NCBI GenBank assembly: GCA_965213775.1
Contig: CBDCAC010000004.1
Span: 1,240,001-1,304,000 of the forward strand
Direction: 5' to 3'
DNA from: Lichenicoccus sp965213775
GTDB taxonomy: Bacteria; Pseudomonadota; Alphaproteobacteria; Acetobacterales; Acetobacteraceae
DNA length: 64,000 nt
In this document: piece by piece, positions 1 to 9,145 of the stretch
Layout: each line of letters opens with the position of its first letter
Numbering within the stretch: position 1 is the first letter of the stretch
Program-made: the position numbers and the translations under genes
The notes under the pieces: model-generated
Databases searched by the model: none
What the model was told of the DNA's origin: nothing
Seen by the model: only the letters and a program-made list of their open reading frames with translations

Positions 1-819
1 GGTTGTTGTACCGGAAGTCGAACTCCGCGACGTAGCGATGTAGGTGCTTCTCAGAGCAGTGCTAATAGACGCCCTTCATGCCGCGCTTAAACACGCTGTA
101 GAAGCCTTCAACCGTGTTGGTGTGAACCAGGCCGCGCCCATACTCTCCGGTGCCGTGGCGCACGAAGTCATGGTCCGCAAAGTGCTTGCTCAGGTGGGCA
201 TACTGACCGGCTTCGTCCGTCATGACGTGCGTCTTCGGATCGACGTGCGCCTTGATGATCGGCACCAAGTCAGTGGCCTTCGTGCCGTCCACATGGAAGG
301 AGCGGGAACCCTTGGCGCGCTCGACCAGGGTAAGCACCGCGTGCTTGTGAGCATAGCCGCGCGCGTTCTTCGGCTTCTCGCCTTTCTTGCCGATGAACGT
401 CTCGTCGATCTCGACGACCGAGCCTTCGCCACCATCGGCGGTAGAACGCCACCGGCCATCGCCTCGCGCAGACGATGCGACATGAACCAACCCGTCTTCA
501 CCGTCATGCCCATCGTGCGGGCAAGCTGGTTGCTGCTGATGCCCTTCTTGCTGGAGCACATCAGGTAGGCAGCTTGGAGCCACATGTGCAGCTTGATGTG
601 GCTGCTCTCGAACACCGTACCGACGGTCACGCGGCTCTGCTTGCGGCAGGCATAGCACTTGTAGAGGCCGGGACGGGTAGCAGAGCCTCCCATGCGCTTC
701 ATCCGATCCGTGCAGCCGCAGTGCGGGCAGACAGCGCCGTTCGGCCAGACGATGCTCTCAAGCTTCTCGTATGCGGCGTCTTCGTCTTGAAAGTAGGGCT
801 GGTTGAGAACACTGACCAT
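1..819 (-). pseudogene. IS1595-family transposase pseudogene
   Basis: The reading frame starts at 819 with MVSVLNQPYFQDEDAAYEKL and carries the N-terminal zinc ribbon (CPHCGC, then CYAC) typical of IS1595 transposases. The helical region follows (SSNQLARTMGMTVKTGWFMS). Near 432-436 the frame shifts by one base. The catalytic core continues in the next frame with DETFIG, MTDEAGQY and HTNTVEGFYSVFKRG. An in-frame TAG at about 72-74 replaces what is usually a glutamine after KGVY. Homology continues past it (HCSEKHLHRYVAEFDFRYNN) to the window edge. A frameshift plus a nonsense codon mean a dead gene unless both are sequencing errors. Confidence 0.88.
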
Positions 820-885
820 CGGTTCGCTCCGTCGATGAAGCTAACCTACCCCGGAATAGTGGGTTTGGCAACTACCATATAGCCA
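1..885 (-). mobile_element. Degenerate IS1595-family insertion sequence, cut by window edge
   Basis: The right part of an insertion sequence whose only gene is an IS1595-type transposase read leftwards. The outer (right) end probably lies near 884, where the inward-reading strand starts with GGCTATATGGTAGTTGCC, but the left terminal repeat is outside the window, so the inverted repeat and the target duplication cannot be confirmed. The element abuts the stop codon of the nucleoside hydrolase gene at 889, so it inserted at or into that gene's 3' end. The transposase is broken, so this copy should not move by itself. Confidence 0.72.
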
Positions 886-888
886 TTT

Positions 889-2004
889 TCAGGGGGTGGA
901 GCTGTTTGCCTTGGGTCCGCGGGCGGTGTCGGCTACGAAGCCGTCCAGGAAGCGTGGCACGTCGATCGCCTGCACGATGTGCACGAGCTGCTTGCCCTGC
1001 GGCGCCAGGCGCTGCGGCCAGACATGCGCGCGGCCGTAATCCGGCCCCGGCAGGATGTCGACGTCCATCGCCGCCACGATCTGCTTGGTCACCAGGCCGG
1101 GCTCCACCGCGACCGCCGTGGCCATCTCGTCCCAGAACGGCGTGCCGGGCTCGGCGTAGCGCGCGACATAGGCGCCCACCGCCGAACCGCTGGCGGCGAC
1201 GCGTGCCAGCAGCGCCTTGTCGGTGAGGGCGGTGAGCGTGACGGTGCCGAGCACGGTGATCAGCGGCCAGGGCGCGGTCAGCACCACGTGCGCCGCCTCC
1301 GGATCGAACATCATGTTGAAGTCGGTATAGTAGTCGAGCCGATGCGCCGCCTCCGCCTCCAGCTGCGGCACGCCGGTATCGAGCAGCGCGCCCATGAACA
1401 CCAGCTGCCTGGCCAGCGCGGGCAGGTCGGGAGCGGCGCGGATCGCCAGCGCCAGGTCGGTCATCGGCCCGGCCGCGATGATCGTCACCTGGTGCGGATG
1501 CGCCCGCACCAGCCGGATCATCGCCGCCATCGCGGTCTCCGTCGCCGGCCGCAGCGACGGCCGTTCCTCCGGCATCGTCGGGATCAGCTCCGGCTGGTCG
1601 GCATGCGCGCCGGCACGCCGGTCGCCCCACGCGCCCTTCCACAGCATCCGGCCATATTGCTGCTCCCAGTCGCGCATCTCCGCCTGCGTGCGCAGCAGCG
1701 GCATCTCGGCACCAGGGTAGACCGGCACCTCGCCGTGCCCCGCGATCTCCAGGAAGCGAAGCAGGTGCGCGCACTCCTCCTCGCGCCACGCGTCGCCGGT
1801 CACCACGCCCAGGCCGAGCAGCTGCACGTCGCGGCGATCGAGCAACGGCAGCAGCGACTGGATGTCGGAGCCGCCGGGGCCTGCGAAATCATTGTCGAGG
1901 AACACCATCGACGGCGCCGCCGCGCGCGACGGCGGCGGCGCGCAGAGCATCAGCAGCAGCGCGATCGCACACCGGCGCGGCAGTCGGGCATGGTCGAGTG
2001 GCAT
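889..2004 (-). CDS. Exported nucleoside hydrolase (IunH family)
   Basis: A 371-residue inosine-uridine-preferring nucleoside hydrolase homologue, predicted to split nucleosides into free base and ribose. The start at 2004 is preceded by GGAGGATAC. Residues 1-30 form a signal peptide (RRCAIALLLMLCAPPPSRAAA), so it should act in the periplasm. The metal-binding motif is DNDFAGPGGSD (about 37-47), longer than the usual DTDPGxDD. Later family blocks are AAGPMTDLALA and FNMMFDPEAAHVVL. The C-terminus ends five bases from the IS and may have been altered by it. It is divergent from the TonB receptor with 91 bp between the starts. Substrate preference cannot be read from sequence. Confidence 0.86.
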   Translation of the reverse strand: MPLDHARLPRRCAIALLLMLCAPPPSRAAAPSMVFLDNDFAGPGGSDIQSLLPLLDRRDVQLLGLGVVTGDAWREEECAHLLRFLEIAGHGEVPVYPGAEMPLLRTQAEMRDWEQQYGRMLWKGAWGDRRAGAHADQPELIPTMPEERPSLRPATETAMAAMIRLVRAHPHQVTIIAAGPMTDLALAIRAAPDLPALARQLVFMGALLDTGVPQLEAEAAHRLDYYTDFNMMFDPEAAHVVLTAPWPLITVLGTVTLTALTDKALLARVAASGSAVGAYVARYAEPGTPFWDEMATAVAVEPGLVTKQIVAAMDVDILPGPDYGRAHVWPQRLAPQGKQLVHIVQAIDVPRFLDGFVADTARGPKANSSTP

Positions 2005-2095
2005 CGTATCCTCCGCGTCTGCCGGCCTACGTGCAGGATACGTGCCTGGCACGAGACTTGCGTAGACCCGCAACGACATTGCTGCCGATGAGGAT
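2005..2095. promoter_or_regulatory. Divergent promoter region, nucleoside hydrolase / TonB receptor
   Basis: This 91-bp gap separates two divergent starts and must hold both promoters and both ribosome binding sites (GGAGGATAC leftwards, GATGAGGAT rightwards). I could not pick a clear -35/-10 pair or operator. The shared region suggests co-regulation of the receptor and the exported hydrolase. Confidence 0.45.
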
Positions 2096-4351
2096 ATGAT
2101 GGATCATTCGATGCGCGCGCGGCCAGCGACGCCGTCGGCCCGGCCGTGCGTACGGGCGTCGATCGCCGTTCTCGCGATCGGCATCGCGGCGCAGGCCCAC
2201 GCGCAGGGCGTTGCTGCCGGCGGCGGCAGCGTGGCGAGCTCGGCCGCGCAGCCGCAGCAGGAAGTGCTGGTCACCGCGCAGCGGCGGCCGCAGCCCAACA
2301 AGGAGGTTCCGGTCTCGGTCACCCGCCTGAACGCGCAGGCGGTGCAGACCATACAGACCGCCGGCGGCGACATCCGCGCCTTGGCGGCAAGGGTGCCGAG
2401 CCTGAACATCGAGTCCTCGTTCGGCCGCACCTTCCCGCGACTCTACATACGCGGTCTCGGCAATCCCGATTTCGACATCACCGCGGCACAGCCGGTCGGC
2501 GTCTATTACGACGACGTCGTGCTGGAGAACCCGCTGCTGAAATCGTTTCCGATCTTCGACATCGACGATGTCGAGGTGCTGGCCGGCCCGCAGGGCACGC
2601 TGTTCGGCCGCAACACGCCGGCCGGCGTGCTGAGGATCACGTCCAAGCACCCGACCGACGATTTCGAGGGCTTCTTCGACCAGTCCTACGCGACCTACAA
2701 CACGCTGGCCACCACCGGCGTGGTCAACGCGCCGATCATTCCGGGAAAGCTCGACGTCCGCGTCTCGATCATCAACCAGCGCCGCGACGACTGGGTCCAC
2801 AACGACTATACCGGCGGCTACCGGTGGCGGCAGAACCTCGACGGCTTCGAGGATCTCGCCGGCCGGTTCCAGGCGATGTACCATTTCGACGACAGCTTCG
2901 ACATCCTGTTCGAGGCCGACGTGCGCCACCTCGAAGGCACCGCGACGCTGTTCCGCGCCAACATCGTGCAGAAGGGCAGCAACGCGCTGGTGCCCGGCTT
3001 CGACCCGAACCAGGTCTCGCTCGACGGCGACAACTACCAGGACGTCAACACCCGCGGCGGCCACGTCACGGTGCACAAGGACCTCTACGGCTACGGCATC
3101 GATTTCATCAGCGCCTATGAGCACGCGGCGATCAAGTCGCGCGGCGACATCGACGGCGGCTTCGTGCCGGCCGTGCCGTTCGACGTCGAGACCGCGACGA
3201 TCACGCCGGCGGTGGACGAGTTCACCGAGGAGCTGCGGCTGTCGGCGAACAATTGGGGCCGCGTGTTCAACCAGGCCGGCGTATACTACTTCCACGAGTA
3301 CATCGACAACTACGACCAGGATTTCTCGCCGGTCGGGCAGCTCACCACCCAGGCCAACGAGCGGCAGAGCACGGAGTCCGTGGGCCTGTTCGACTCCGCG
3401 ACCGTCCGCATCACCGACAAGCTCAAGATAGAGGGCGGCGTGCGCTACACCTCGGACTTCCGCACCTTCGATGCGGTGCGCCAGTTCGGCGGCGACGGCT
3501 TCCTGCAGCTCGGCACCAAGGCCAACGCCGTCAACACGAGCTGGGACGCGAGTGCCGTGTATGCCCTGACCAGCGGCATCAATGCCTATTTCCGCGCCGC
3601 CACCGGGTATCTCGAACCCAGCATCCAGGGACGCATCACCGACGAGAGCTACCTCTCCAAGGCAGGCTCGGAGACCACGACTTCCTACGAGGTCGGGTTG
3701 AAGGGAGCGATGTTCCATCGTCGCGCCATCTTCACCGTCGACGCCTACATGTGGGACACCAACAACCTGCAGCTCACCGCGTCGGGCGGCACCGCCGACA
3801 TCACCGAGCTGGTCAACGCCCGCAAGGCCGTCGGCCGCGGCCTGGAGGGGCAGCTCGACCTGCAGCCGATCCCCCACCTGACGATGAGCGGCAACGCCAG
3901 CTACAACTTCACCGAGATCCAGGACCCGAACCTGGAGGTGACCGCCTGCGGTGACGGCTGCACCGTCCTCAACCCGATCGATCCGGTCACGCACAACGCG
4001 CGCGTCAATGGCAATCCCCTGCCGTTCGCGCCGCGCTTCGTGCTCAACGGCAATGCGCGCTACGCGATCCCGCTGCGCCGGCAGGACGAGATCTTCCTCT
4101 CGACCGACTGGTCCTGGCGCAGCGGCGAGGATTTCAGCCTGTATCGCTCGGTCGAGTTCGACGGCAAGGCGCTGCTGCTCGGCGGCTTCGCGCTCGGCTA
4201 CAAGAACAACGCCAGGCACTACCAGGTCGACGTGTTCGTGCGCAACGTGCTCGACCGCATCGTCACGGTGGGCTCGATCGATTTCGACAACCTGGAGGGC
4301 TTCATCAACGATCCGCGGCTGGTCGGCGTCGAGGGGCACGTGGCCTTCTGA
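2096..4351 (+). CDS. TonB-dependent outer-membrane receptor
   Basis: A 751-residue outer-membrane gated channel that takes up a substrate using TonB/ExbBD energy. A signal peptide covers about residues 1-36 (ending AQAHAQ). The TonB box and plug start near residue 55 (EVLVTAQRR). The plug continues with RLYIRGLGNPDFD and the conserved GPQGTLFGRNTPAGVLRI block, followed by a long beta-barrel ending in phenylalanine (VGVEGHVAF), as outer-membrane barrels do. ATG codons at 2096 and 2099 both fit the GAGGAT ribosome site. The position between an exported nucleoside hydrolase and a purine permease suggests nucleosides or nucleotides as cargo. That is inference; iron chelates cannot be excluded. 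Confidence 0.9.
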   Translation: MMDHSMRARPATPSARPCVRASIAVLAIGIAAQAHAQGVAAGGGSVASSAAQPQQEVLVTAQRRPQPNKEVPVSVTRLNAQAVQTIQTAGGDIRALAARVPSLNIESSFGRTFPRLYIRGLGNPDFDITAAQPVGVYYDDVVLENPLLKSFPIFDIDDVEVLAGPQGTLFGRNTPAGVLRITSKHPTDDFEGFFDQSYATYNTLATTGVVNAPIIPGKLDVRVSIINQRRDDWVHNDYTGGYRWRQNLDGFEDLAGRFQAMYHFDDSFDILFEADVRHLEGTATLFRANIVQKGSNALVPGFDPNQVSLDGDNYQDVNTRGGHVTVHKDLYGYGIDFISAYEHAAIKSRGDIDGGFVPAVPFDVETATITPAVDEFTEELRLSANNWGRVFNQAGVYYFHEYIDNYDQDFSPVGQLTTQANERQSTESVGLFDSATVRITDKLKIEGGVRYTSDFRTFDAVRQFGGDGFLQLGTKANAVNTSWDASAVYALTSGINAYFRAATGYLEPSIQGRITDESYLSKAGSETTTSYEVGLKGAMFHRRAIFTVDAYMWDTNNLQLTASGGTADITELVNARKAVGRGLEGQLDLQPIPHLTMSGNASYNFTEIQDPNLEVTACGDGCTVLNPIDPVTHNARVNGNPLPFAPRFVLNGNARYAIPLRRQDEIFLSTDWSWRSGEDFSLYRSVEFDGKALLLGGFALGYKNNARHYQVDVFVRNVLDRIVTVGSIDFDNLEGFINDPRLVGVEGHVAF

Positions 4352-4359
4352 GGCGGCGG

Positions 4360-5691
4360 CTACATCGTCCAGTTGATCAGCACGACGTAGAGCACCAGCA
4401 CGGCGTCGACCACCAGCAGCATCGGCGTCAGCTTGTGCCACTGCCGACGCGCGAGCACGATCAGCGTATAGACGAAGCATCCGGACGACAGGCCCATCAT
4501 CAGGTCGGTGGTGACCACGATCAGCAGCAGGATCAGGATCGGCGGCACCGCGTTCTCGGGCACGCTCGTGTCGAGATCGCGTATGCCCTCCATCATCAGC
4601 ACGCCGACCAGCATCAGCGCCGGCGCCGTCGCCTGCGGCGGGATGATCGCGATGACCGGCCAGAAGAACAGCGACAGCGCGAACAGGCTCGCCACCACCA
4701 CGCTGGTCAGTCCGGTGCGGCCGCCGCTCTCGACGCCGGCGGCGGATTCGACGTAGGCGGCGACCGTGGAGCTGCCGAGCAGGGCGCCGACGATCGAGGC
4801 CGCGCCGTCGGCGGTGAAGGCGCGCTGCGCGTTCGGGATGCGGCCGTGGGCATCCATCATGCCGGCGCGGCGCGTCACGCCGATCAGGGTGGCGGTGGCG
4901 GAGAAGAAGTCCGACAGGAAGAAGTACAGCGCGATCGGCAGCAGCACCAGGAAGTGCGACGCGAACTGGCGGAAATCGACCGCGAACAGCAGCCGGCGCG
5001 GCAGCGTCGGCCAGTCGAGATAGTGCGTGGGAGGCGTGGTGACCGGATGCCCGTGCGCACCCGGCACCGCCAGCCCGATCAGCGTGAGCACGACGATGGA
5101 GAGCAGCAGCGCGCCCGGCACGCGCACCGCCATCAGCACCGGCGTCGCCAGCATGCCGAGGAACACCAGCATCACCGCCGGCTCGCGCAGGTGGCCGAAC
5201 GAGACGCCGTGCGCACCCTGCACCACCAGGCCGCCGTTCTTCAGCCCGAGATAGGCGATGAACAGGCCGATGCCGCACTGCATGCCGAGCCGGATCGAGT
5301 CCGGGAAGCCTTCCACCAGACGTGCCCGGAACCGTGTCAGCGCCAGCACGACGAACAGGATGCCACCGGTCATCACCATGGCGAGCGCGGTCTGATACGA
5401 GACCCCCATGCGCAGCACCACGACCTGGGCGAACACGATGTTGGAGCCCATGCCGGGGGCGAGCGCGATCGGCAGGTTGGCCGAGAGCGCCATCATCAGC
5501 GTGCCGACGATCGCGGCGAGTGCGGTGGTGATGATCAGCGCGTGCAGATCCATGCCGGTCGCGGACAGGATCGCCGGGTTGACCACGACGATGTAGCTCA
5601 TCGCGCCGAAGGTGGTGCATCCGGCGACGATCTCGCGGCCGATCGTCGAGCCGCTGGCGCGCACGTGGAACAGGCCACGCGGCCGCGCCAT
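4360..5691 (-). CDS. AzgA/PbuG-type purine base permease
   Basis: A 443-residue inner-membrane permease of the AzgA branch of the NCS2 family, which import adenine, guanine or hypoxanthine with protons. Recognisable blocks are EIVAGCTTFGAMSYIVVVNP near the N-terminus, ALAPGMGSNIVFAQ, GLKNGGLVV and GIRDLDTSVPENAVP. The rest is a run of hydrophobic helices. The start at 5691 (MARPRGLFHV) matches the usual family N-terminus, but no strong ribosome site precedes it. It converges on the TonB receptor gene with only eight bases between the stops. With the nucleoside hydrolase next door, it would import the released base. Confidence 0.87.
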   Translation of the reverse strand: MARPRGLFHVRASGSTIGREIVAGCTTFGAMSYIVVVNPAILSATGMDLHALIITTALAAIVGTLMMALSANLPIALAPGMGSNIVFAQVVVLRMGVSYQTALAMVMTGGILFVVLALTRFRARLVEGFPDSIRLGMQCGIGLFIAYLGLKNGGLVVQGAHGVSFGHLREPAVMLVFLGMLATPVLMAVRVPGALLLSIVVLTLIGLAVPGAHGHPVTTPPTHYLDWPTLPRRLLFAVDFRQFASHFLVLLPIALYFFLSDFFSATATLIGVTRRAGMMDAHGRIPNAQRAFTADGAASIVGALLGSSTVAAYVESAAGVESGGRTGLTSVVVASLFALSLFFWPVIAIIPPQATAPALMLVGVLMMEGIRDLDTSVPENAVPPILILLLIVVTTDLMMGLSSGCFVYTLIVLARRQWHKLTPMLLVVDAVLVLYVVLINWTM

Positions 5692-5836
5692 GACGGGTTG
5701 GCCACCATTCAGGACGACGTCATCGTTGTCGGGCAGGATCGGTCCTCCGGCGTATCGCCATCGCAGTTCAGCACAGGCATGATGGCGTGGGCCATCCTGC
5801 TTTTCGCCCGTCTCGCCGGACCGGAGCCGACGCATC

Positions 5837-6613
5837 ATGCTGGTCGACAGCCACTGCCATCTCGACTTCGACGACTTCGCGGGCGATCTCGACGATGTCA
5901 TGCGGCGCGCGACGCGGGCCGGCATCCGGCGCTTCCTCACCATCGGGATACGCGTGCGCGATTTCGCCCGGGTGCGCGCCGTCGCGGAGGCGCGAGAGGA
6001 TGTGTGGTGCTCCGTCGGCACCCACCCGCACTACGCCGACGAGGAACCGGACGTCACCGCGGCCGAGCTGGTCGCGCTCGCCCGGCATCCCAAGGTGGCG
6101 GCGATCGGCGAGTGCGGGCTCGACCGTCATCTCGGCCATGCTTCCTGGGCGGCGCAGCTGCAGAGCTTCGGCGCGCATATCGATGCCGCGCGGCAGACGC
6201 AGTTGCCGCTGGTGATCCATTCGGTGCGCGAGGACGCGGCGATGGCCGACATCCTGCGGCGCGAGAGCGAGCGCGGCGCCTTCCCGGTGGTGATGCACTG
6301 CTTCTCGGGCGGCACGGAGCTGGCCGACACCGCCCTCTCGCTCGGCCACGCGCTGTCGTTCTCGGGGCTGCTCAGCTATCCGGAGCATGCGGCGCTGCGC
6401 GAGCTGGCCCGCACCGTTCCGGACGACCGCCTGCTGGTCGAGACCGACGCGCCTTCGCTGCCGCCGGCGGGCTCGGCGGGGCAACGCAACGAGCCGGCGA
6501 ACCTGCGCCATGTGGTGCAGCTGCTGGCCGAGCTGCGCCATGTCGACCCCGAGCAGATCGCGCGCCAGACCAGCGAGAATTTCCACCGGATCTTCACCCG
6601 CTGCACCGGATAG
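5837..6613 (+). CDS. tatD: TatD-family metal-dependent deoxyribonuclease
   Basis: A 258-residue TIM-barrel hydrolase of the TatD/YcfH family, cytosolic metal-dependent nucleases linked to DNA fragment turnover. All metal ligands are visible: H6 and H8 (SHCHLD), E92 (GECGLD), H128 (VIHSV), H154 (MHCFSGG) and D204 (ETDAPS). Length is normal for the family. GGAG lies nine bases before the ATG. The gene faces away from the permease and is followed 40 bp later by the acyltransferase. Which TatD paralogue it is cannot be told, so the symbol is used in the family sense. Confidence 0.87.
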   Translation: MLVDSHCHLDFDDFAGDLDDVMRRATRAGIRRFLTIGIRVRDFARVRAVAEAREDVWCSVGTHPHYADEEPDVTAAELVALARHPKVAAIGECGLDRHLGHASWAAQLQSFGAHIDAARQTQLPLVIHSVREDAAMADILRRESERGAFPVVMHCFSGGTELADTALSLGHALSFSGLLSYPEHAALRELARTVPDDRLLVETDAPSLPPAGSAGQRNEPANLRHVVQLLAELRHVDPEQIARQTSENFHRIFTRCTG

Positions 6614-6653
6614 ACGCCCAGCCTCAAGATGCGGGACATGGCTCGGATGAGCG

Positions 6654-7811
6654 GTGTATCTGTTCAACCTCATCGAGAGCGGAACGCACGCCGTGCAGGC
6701 AGGTCAGGAGATCAGGGCTCTCACCGGCTTGCGCGGGATCGCTGCCATCTATGTCATGGTTTTTCACTATGTGCTGGGCTTACCGTTCTCCGATCCCGCG
6801 ACCACCTTCGTAGCTCACGGCTATCTCGGCGTCGATTTGTTCTTTGTCCTCAGCGGCTTCGTGATGGCATTGAATTACGGGCCTCCGTTCGAGACCGGTT
6901 GGTCGGCACGAGCCTACGTGAGATTTCTCGGCCGCCGGATCGCACGCATCTACCCGCTGTACTTCGCGGCGACGGTCTGTGGCTGTGTCTTGGTCTCGCT
7001 GGGCTACCTGGGATCATCCCATTCCTCGATCCTCGCCACCCTCGTGCTGAACCTGTTGATGGTCCAGTCGTGGGGGCTCGGCGCGAGCTTCGACGCCGCG
7101 GCCTGGTCGATCAGTGCGGAGTGGGCGGCCTATCTCCTGTTCCCGGCGATACTGGTTCCTTGCCTGTTCCGCCGGCCGCTCTGGGCGTGGCTGTCGGCCG
7201 CCTTCTGCGTCGCCGTGATCGCCATCCTCTGCGTGCTTCCCCAGTCTTGGGGACACAAGCCCACCGAGGCTACTCTCATCGATCTGCACGTATCGCGTTT
7301 CGCGTTGCCGGTGCTGCGCTGCCTCTCTGAATTCACCTTGGGATTGCTGGCGTTCCGACTGAGTGCCACATCATCCAGCCTCGTTCTCGCCCAAGATCGA
7401 TGGGTCGCTTCGGCGCTGTGCCTGGTCATAATCCTGCTCATGACGATCCCGAAGAGCGACCTCGCGGTCGTGCTCCTGTTCCCGGTGCTCGTGATCAGCC
7501 TGACCTCGAACCGGCATCTGCCAGGACGCATCCTTTCCTCTCCTGGTGCCGAACTGATCGATCGATTGTCGTACAGCATCTATCTCACGCATGATCTGAT
7601 GGGTGGCCTGCTGAGCCGCGTGCATGGACTCGCCGCAGGTCTCGGGCTGCGTCATGGACAAAGCTACGCAGCCGCGGTCGGGATCCTGCTGACCTTTCCC
7701 GCGTCCTACCTGGCTTACACCATGATCGAAGTGCCGGGTCGACGCTGGTTACGACGTGTGTTCGAGCGGAGTCCGCCATCCTCCATCGTCGCGGAACCGA
7801 GCGCGCCCTGA
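6654..7811 (+). CDS. Acyltransferase 3 (OafA/YrhL family) membrane protein
   Basis: A 385-residue integral membrane O-acyltransferase that transfers acetyl or another acyl group from the cytoplasm to surface or periplasmic sugars. The family signature is present: ALTGLRGIAAIYVMVFHY with the active-site histidine, then VDLFFVLSGFVMAL, and about ten hydrophobic helices with RRIARIYPLY after the second. Translation probably starts at GTG 6654 (VYLFNLIESG), because the inverted paralogue at 7749-8988 has the matching LFNSIEN start. It has no adjacent glycan-synthesis genes. G+C is somewhat lower than in its neighbours, which would fit acquisition by transfer. Confidence 0.85.
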   Translation: MYLFNLIESGTHAVQAGQEIRALTGLRGIAAIYVMVFHYVLGLPFSDPATTFVAHGYLGVDLFFVLSGFVMALNYGPPFETGWSARAYVRFLGRRIARIYPLYFAATVCGCVLVSLGYLGSSHSSILATLVLNLLMVQSWGLGASFDAAAWSISAEWAAYLLFPAILVPCLFRRPLWAWLSAAFCVAVIAILCVLPQSWGHKPTEATLIDLHVSRFALPVLRCLSEFTLGLLAFRLSATSSSLVLAQDRWVASALCLVIILLMTIPKSDLAVVLLFPVLVISLTSNRHLPGRILSSPGAELIDRLSYSIYLTHDLMGGLLSRVHGLAAGLGLRHGQSYAAAVGILLTFPASYLAYTMIEVPGRRWLRRVFERSPPSSIVAEPSAP

Positions 7812-8988
7812 TCCGGTGCCTCTAGGCCAGGGAGCACTCGGTTCCACGACGACGGAGGATGGCCGGCTGCCCTCAAAGAGCGTTCGCAACCAACGCCGGC
7901 TCGGCACCTCGATCATGCTGTACGTCAGGCAAGAGAGGGAAAACGTGAGCAGGATGCCGACAGCGGCCGCGTAGGTTTGTCCATGACGTAGCCCGTGTGC
8001 TTCAGCGAGCTCATGCACCCGGCCCAGCAACCTGCCCATCAGGTCGTGCGTGAGATAGATGCTGTACGAGAGCTGACCAATCCATTCGGCAGGAGCAGAG
8101 GAAAGAATCCGTCCCGGCAAATGCTGATCCGAGGTCAGGCTGATCACGAGCATCGGGAACAGGAGCACCACCACGAAGTCGCTCTTGGGAATCGTCATCA
8201 ACAAAATTATCGCGGCGCATATTCCGGTGGAGCTCCATCGACCGCGGGCGAGCACGACACTGAACGGTGCGGCACTCAGTCGAACGCCAGCAGCCCCAAG
8301 CTGAATTCCGACAGACAGCGCAGCACCGGCACGGCGGATCGCGACGCGCTCAGATCGATCAGCGCGGCCTGCGTGAGCCTGTGCCCCCAAGACTGGGGAA
8401 GCATGCAGAGCGCGGCCATCGCGGCGACACAGGCAGCGGCTGACGTCCACGCCCATGATGGCCGACGGAACAGGCACGGCACCAGCATGACCGGGAACAG
8501 CAGGTAAGCTGCCCATTCGGCGCTGATCGACCACGCAGGGACATCAAGGCTCTCGGTAGCCCCCATGACTGGACCATCAACAGATTGAGGATGAGAGTGA
8601 TGACGGTAGAGGAATGAGATGCTTCTTGGTAACCCGTGGCGGCCAGGACAAAGCCGCCGACCGTGGCCACGAGATATAGCGGATATATGCGTGCGATCCG
8701 GCGGCCGAGAAACTTCATGTAGGTCGCCACCGACCAGCCGGCCTCGAACATGCGGCCGTAATTCAGTGCCATCACGAAGCCGCTGAGCACGAAGAACAAA
8801 TCGACGCTGAGATAACCGTGGCCTATGAAGGTCGTGACAGGATCCGAGAACGGCAGCCCCGGAACATAGTGAAAGATCATCACGTAAACTGCGGCGATCC
8901 CTCGCAGACCGGTCAGAGCCCTAATCTCCTGACCTGCTCGCATCGTCGGCATTTCGTTCTCGATAGAATTGAATAGGGAAATCAGCAC
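7749..8988 (-). pseudogene. Acyltransferase 3 pseudogene, inverted paralogue of 6654-7811
   Basis: A second acyltransferase-3 gene pointing at the first. The translation aligns along its whole length with the intact copy (AGQEIRALTGLRGIAA, LFFVLSGFVMALNYG, HDLMGRLLGRVH), but two single-base deletions split it. At about 8557-8559 the intact copy reads WGL-GASFD while this copy loses one base after GGGGCT. At about 8282 TTCCGA of the intact copy is TTCGA here. The three pieces lie in 8988-8558, 8566-8276 and about 8290-7749. The last piece runs 60 bp past the intact copy's stop into its antisense strand. Confidence 0.87.
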
Positions 8989-9145
8989 TCTTAAATCGTG
9001 CCGCGCATCTTGTGACCAAGGCGCTTTTTGTCAAACCCCATCGTGCTTTATTATCTCGAATCTGCGCTCGATCGCGATCCGGCGGGCTATAGCAGCACGA
9101 CGATCTCACCTAGTCTCACGCGAGACGACAATGTCGGAGCGAGCC

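Noticed and set aside
2027..5620. A very long minus-strand open frame of nearly 1200 codons opposite the TonB receptor
   Set aside because: It is the antisense shadow of the TonB and permease genes. Its composition is arginine/alanine/valine-rich with no family block, as expected for antisense frames in very GC-rich DNA.
4435..6813. Long plus-strand open frame across the permease and TatD genes
   Set aside because: Histidine/glutamine/arginine-rich antisense shadow of the permease merged with an out-of-frame shadow of tatD.
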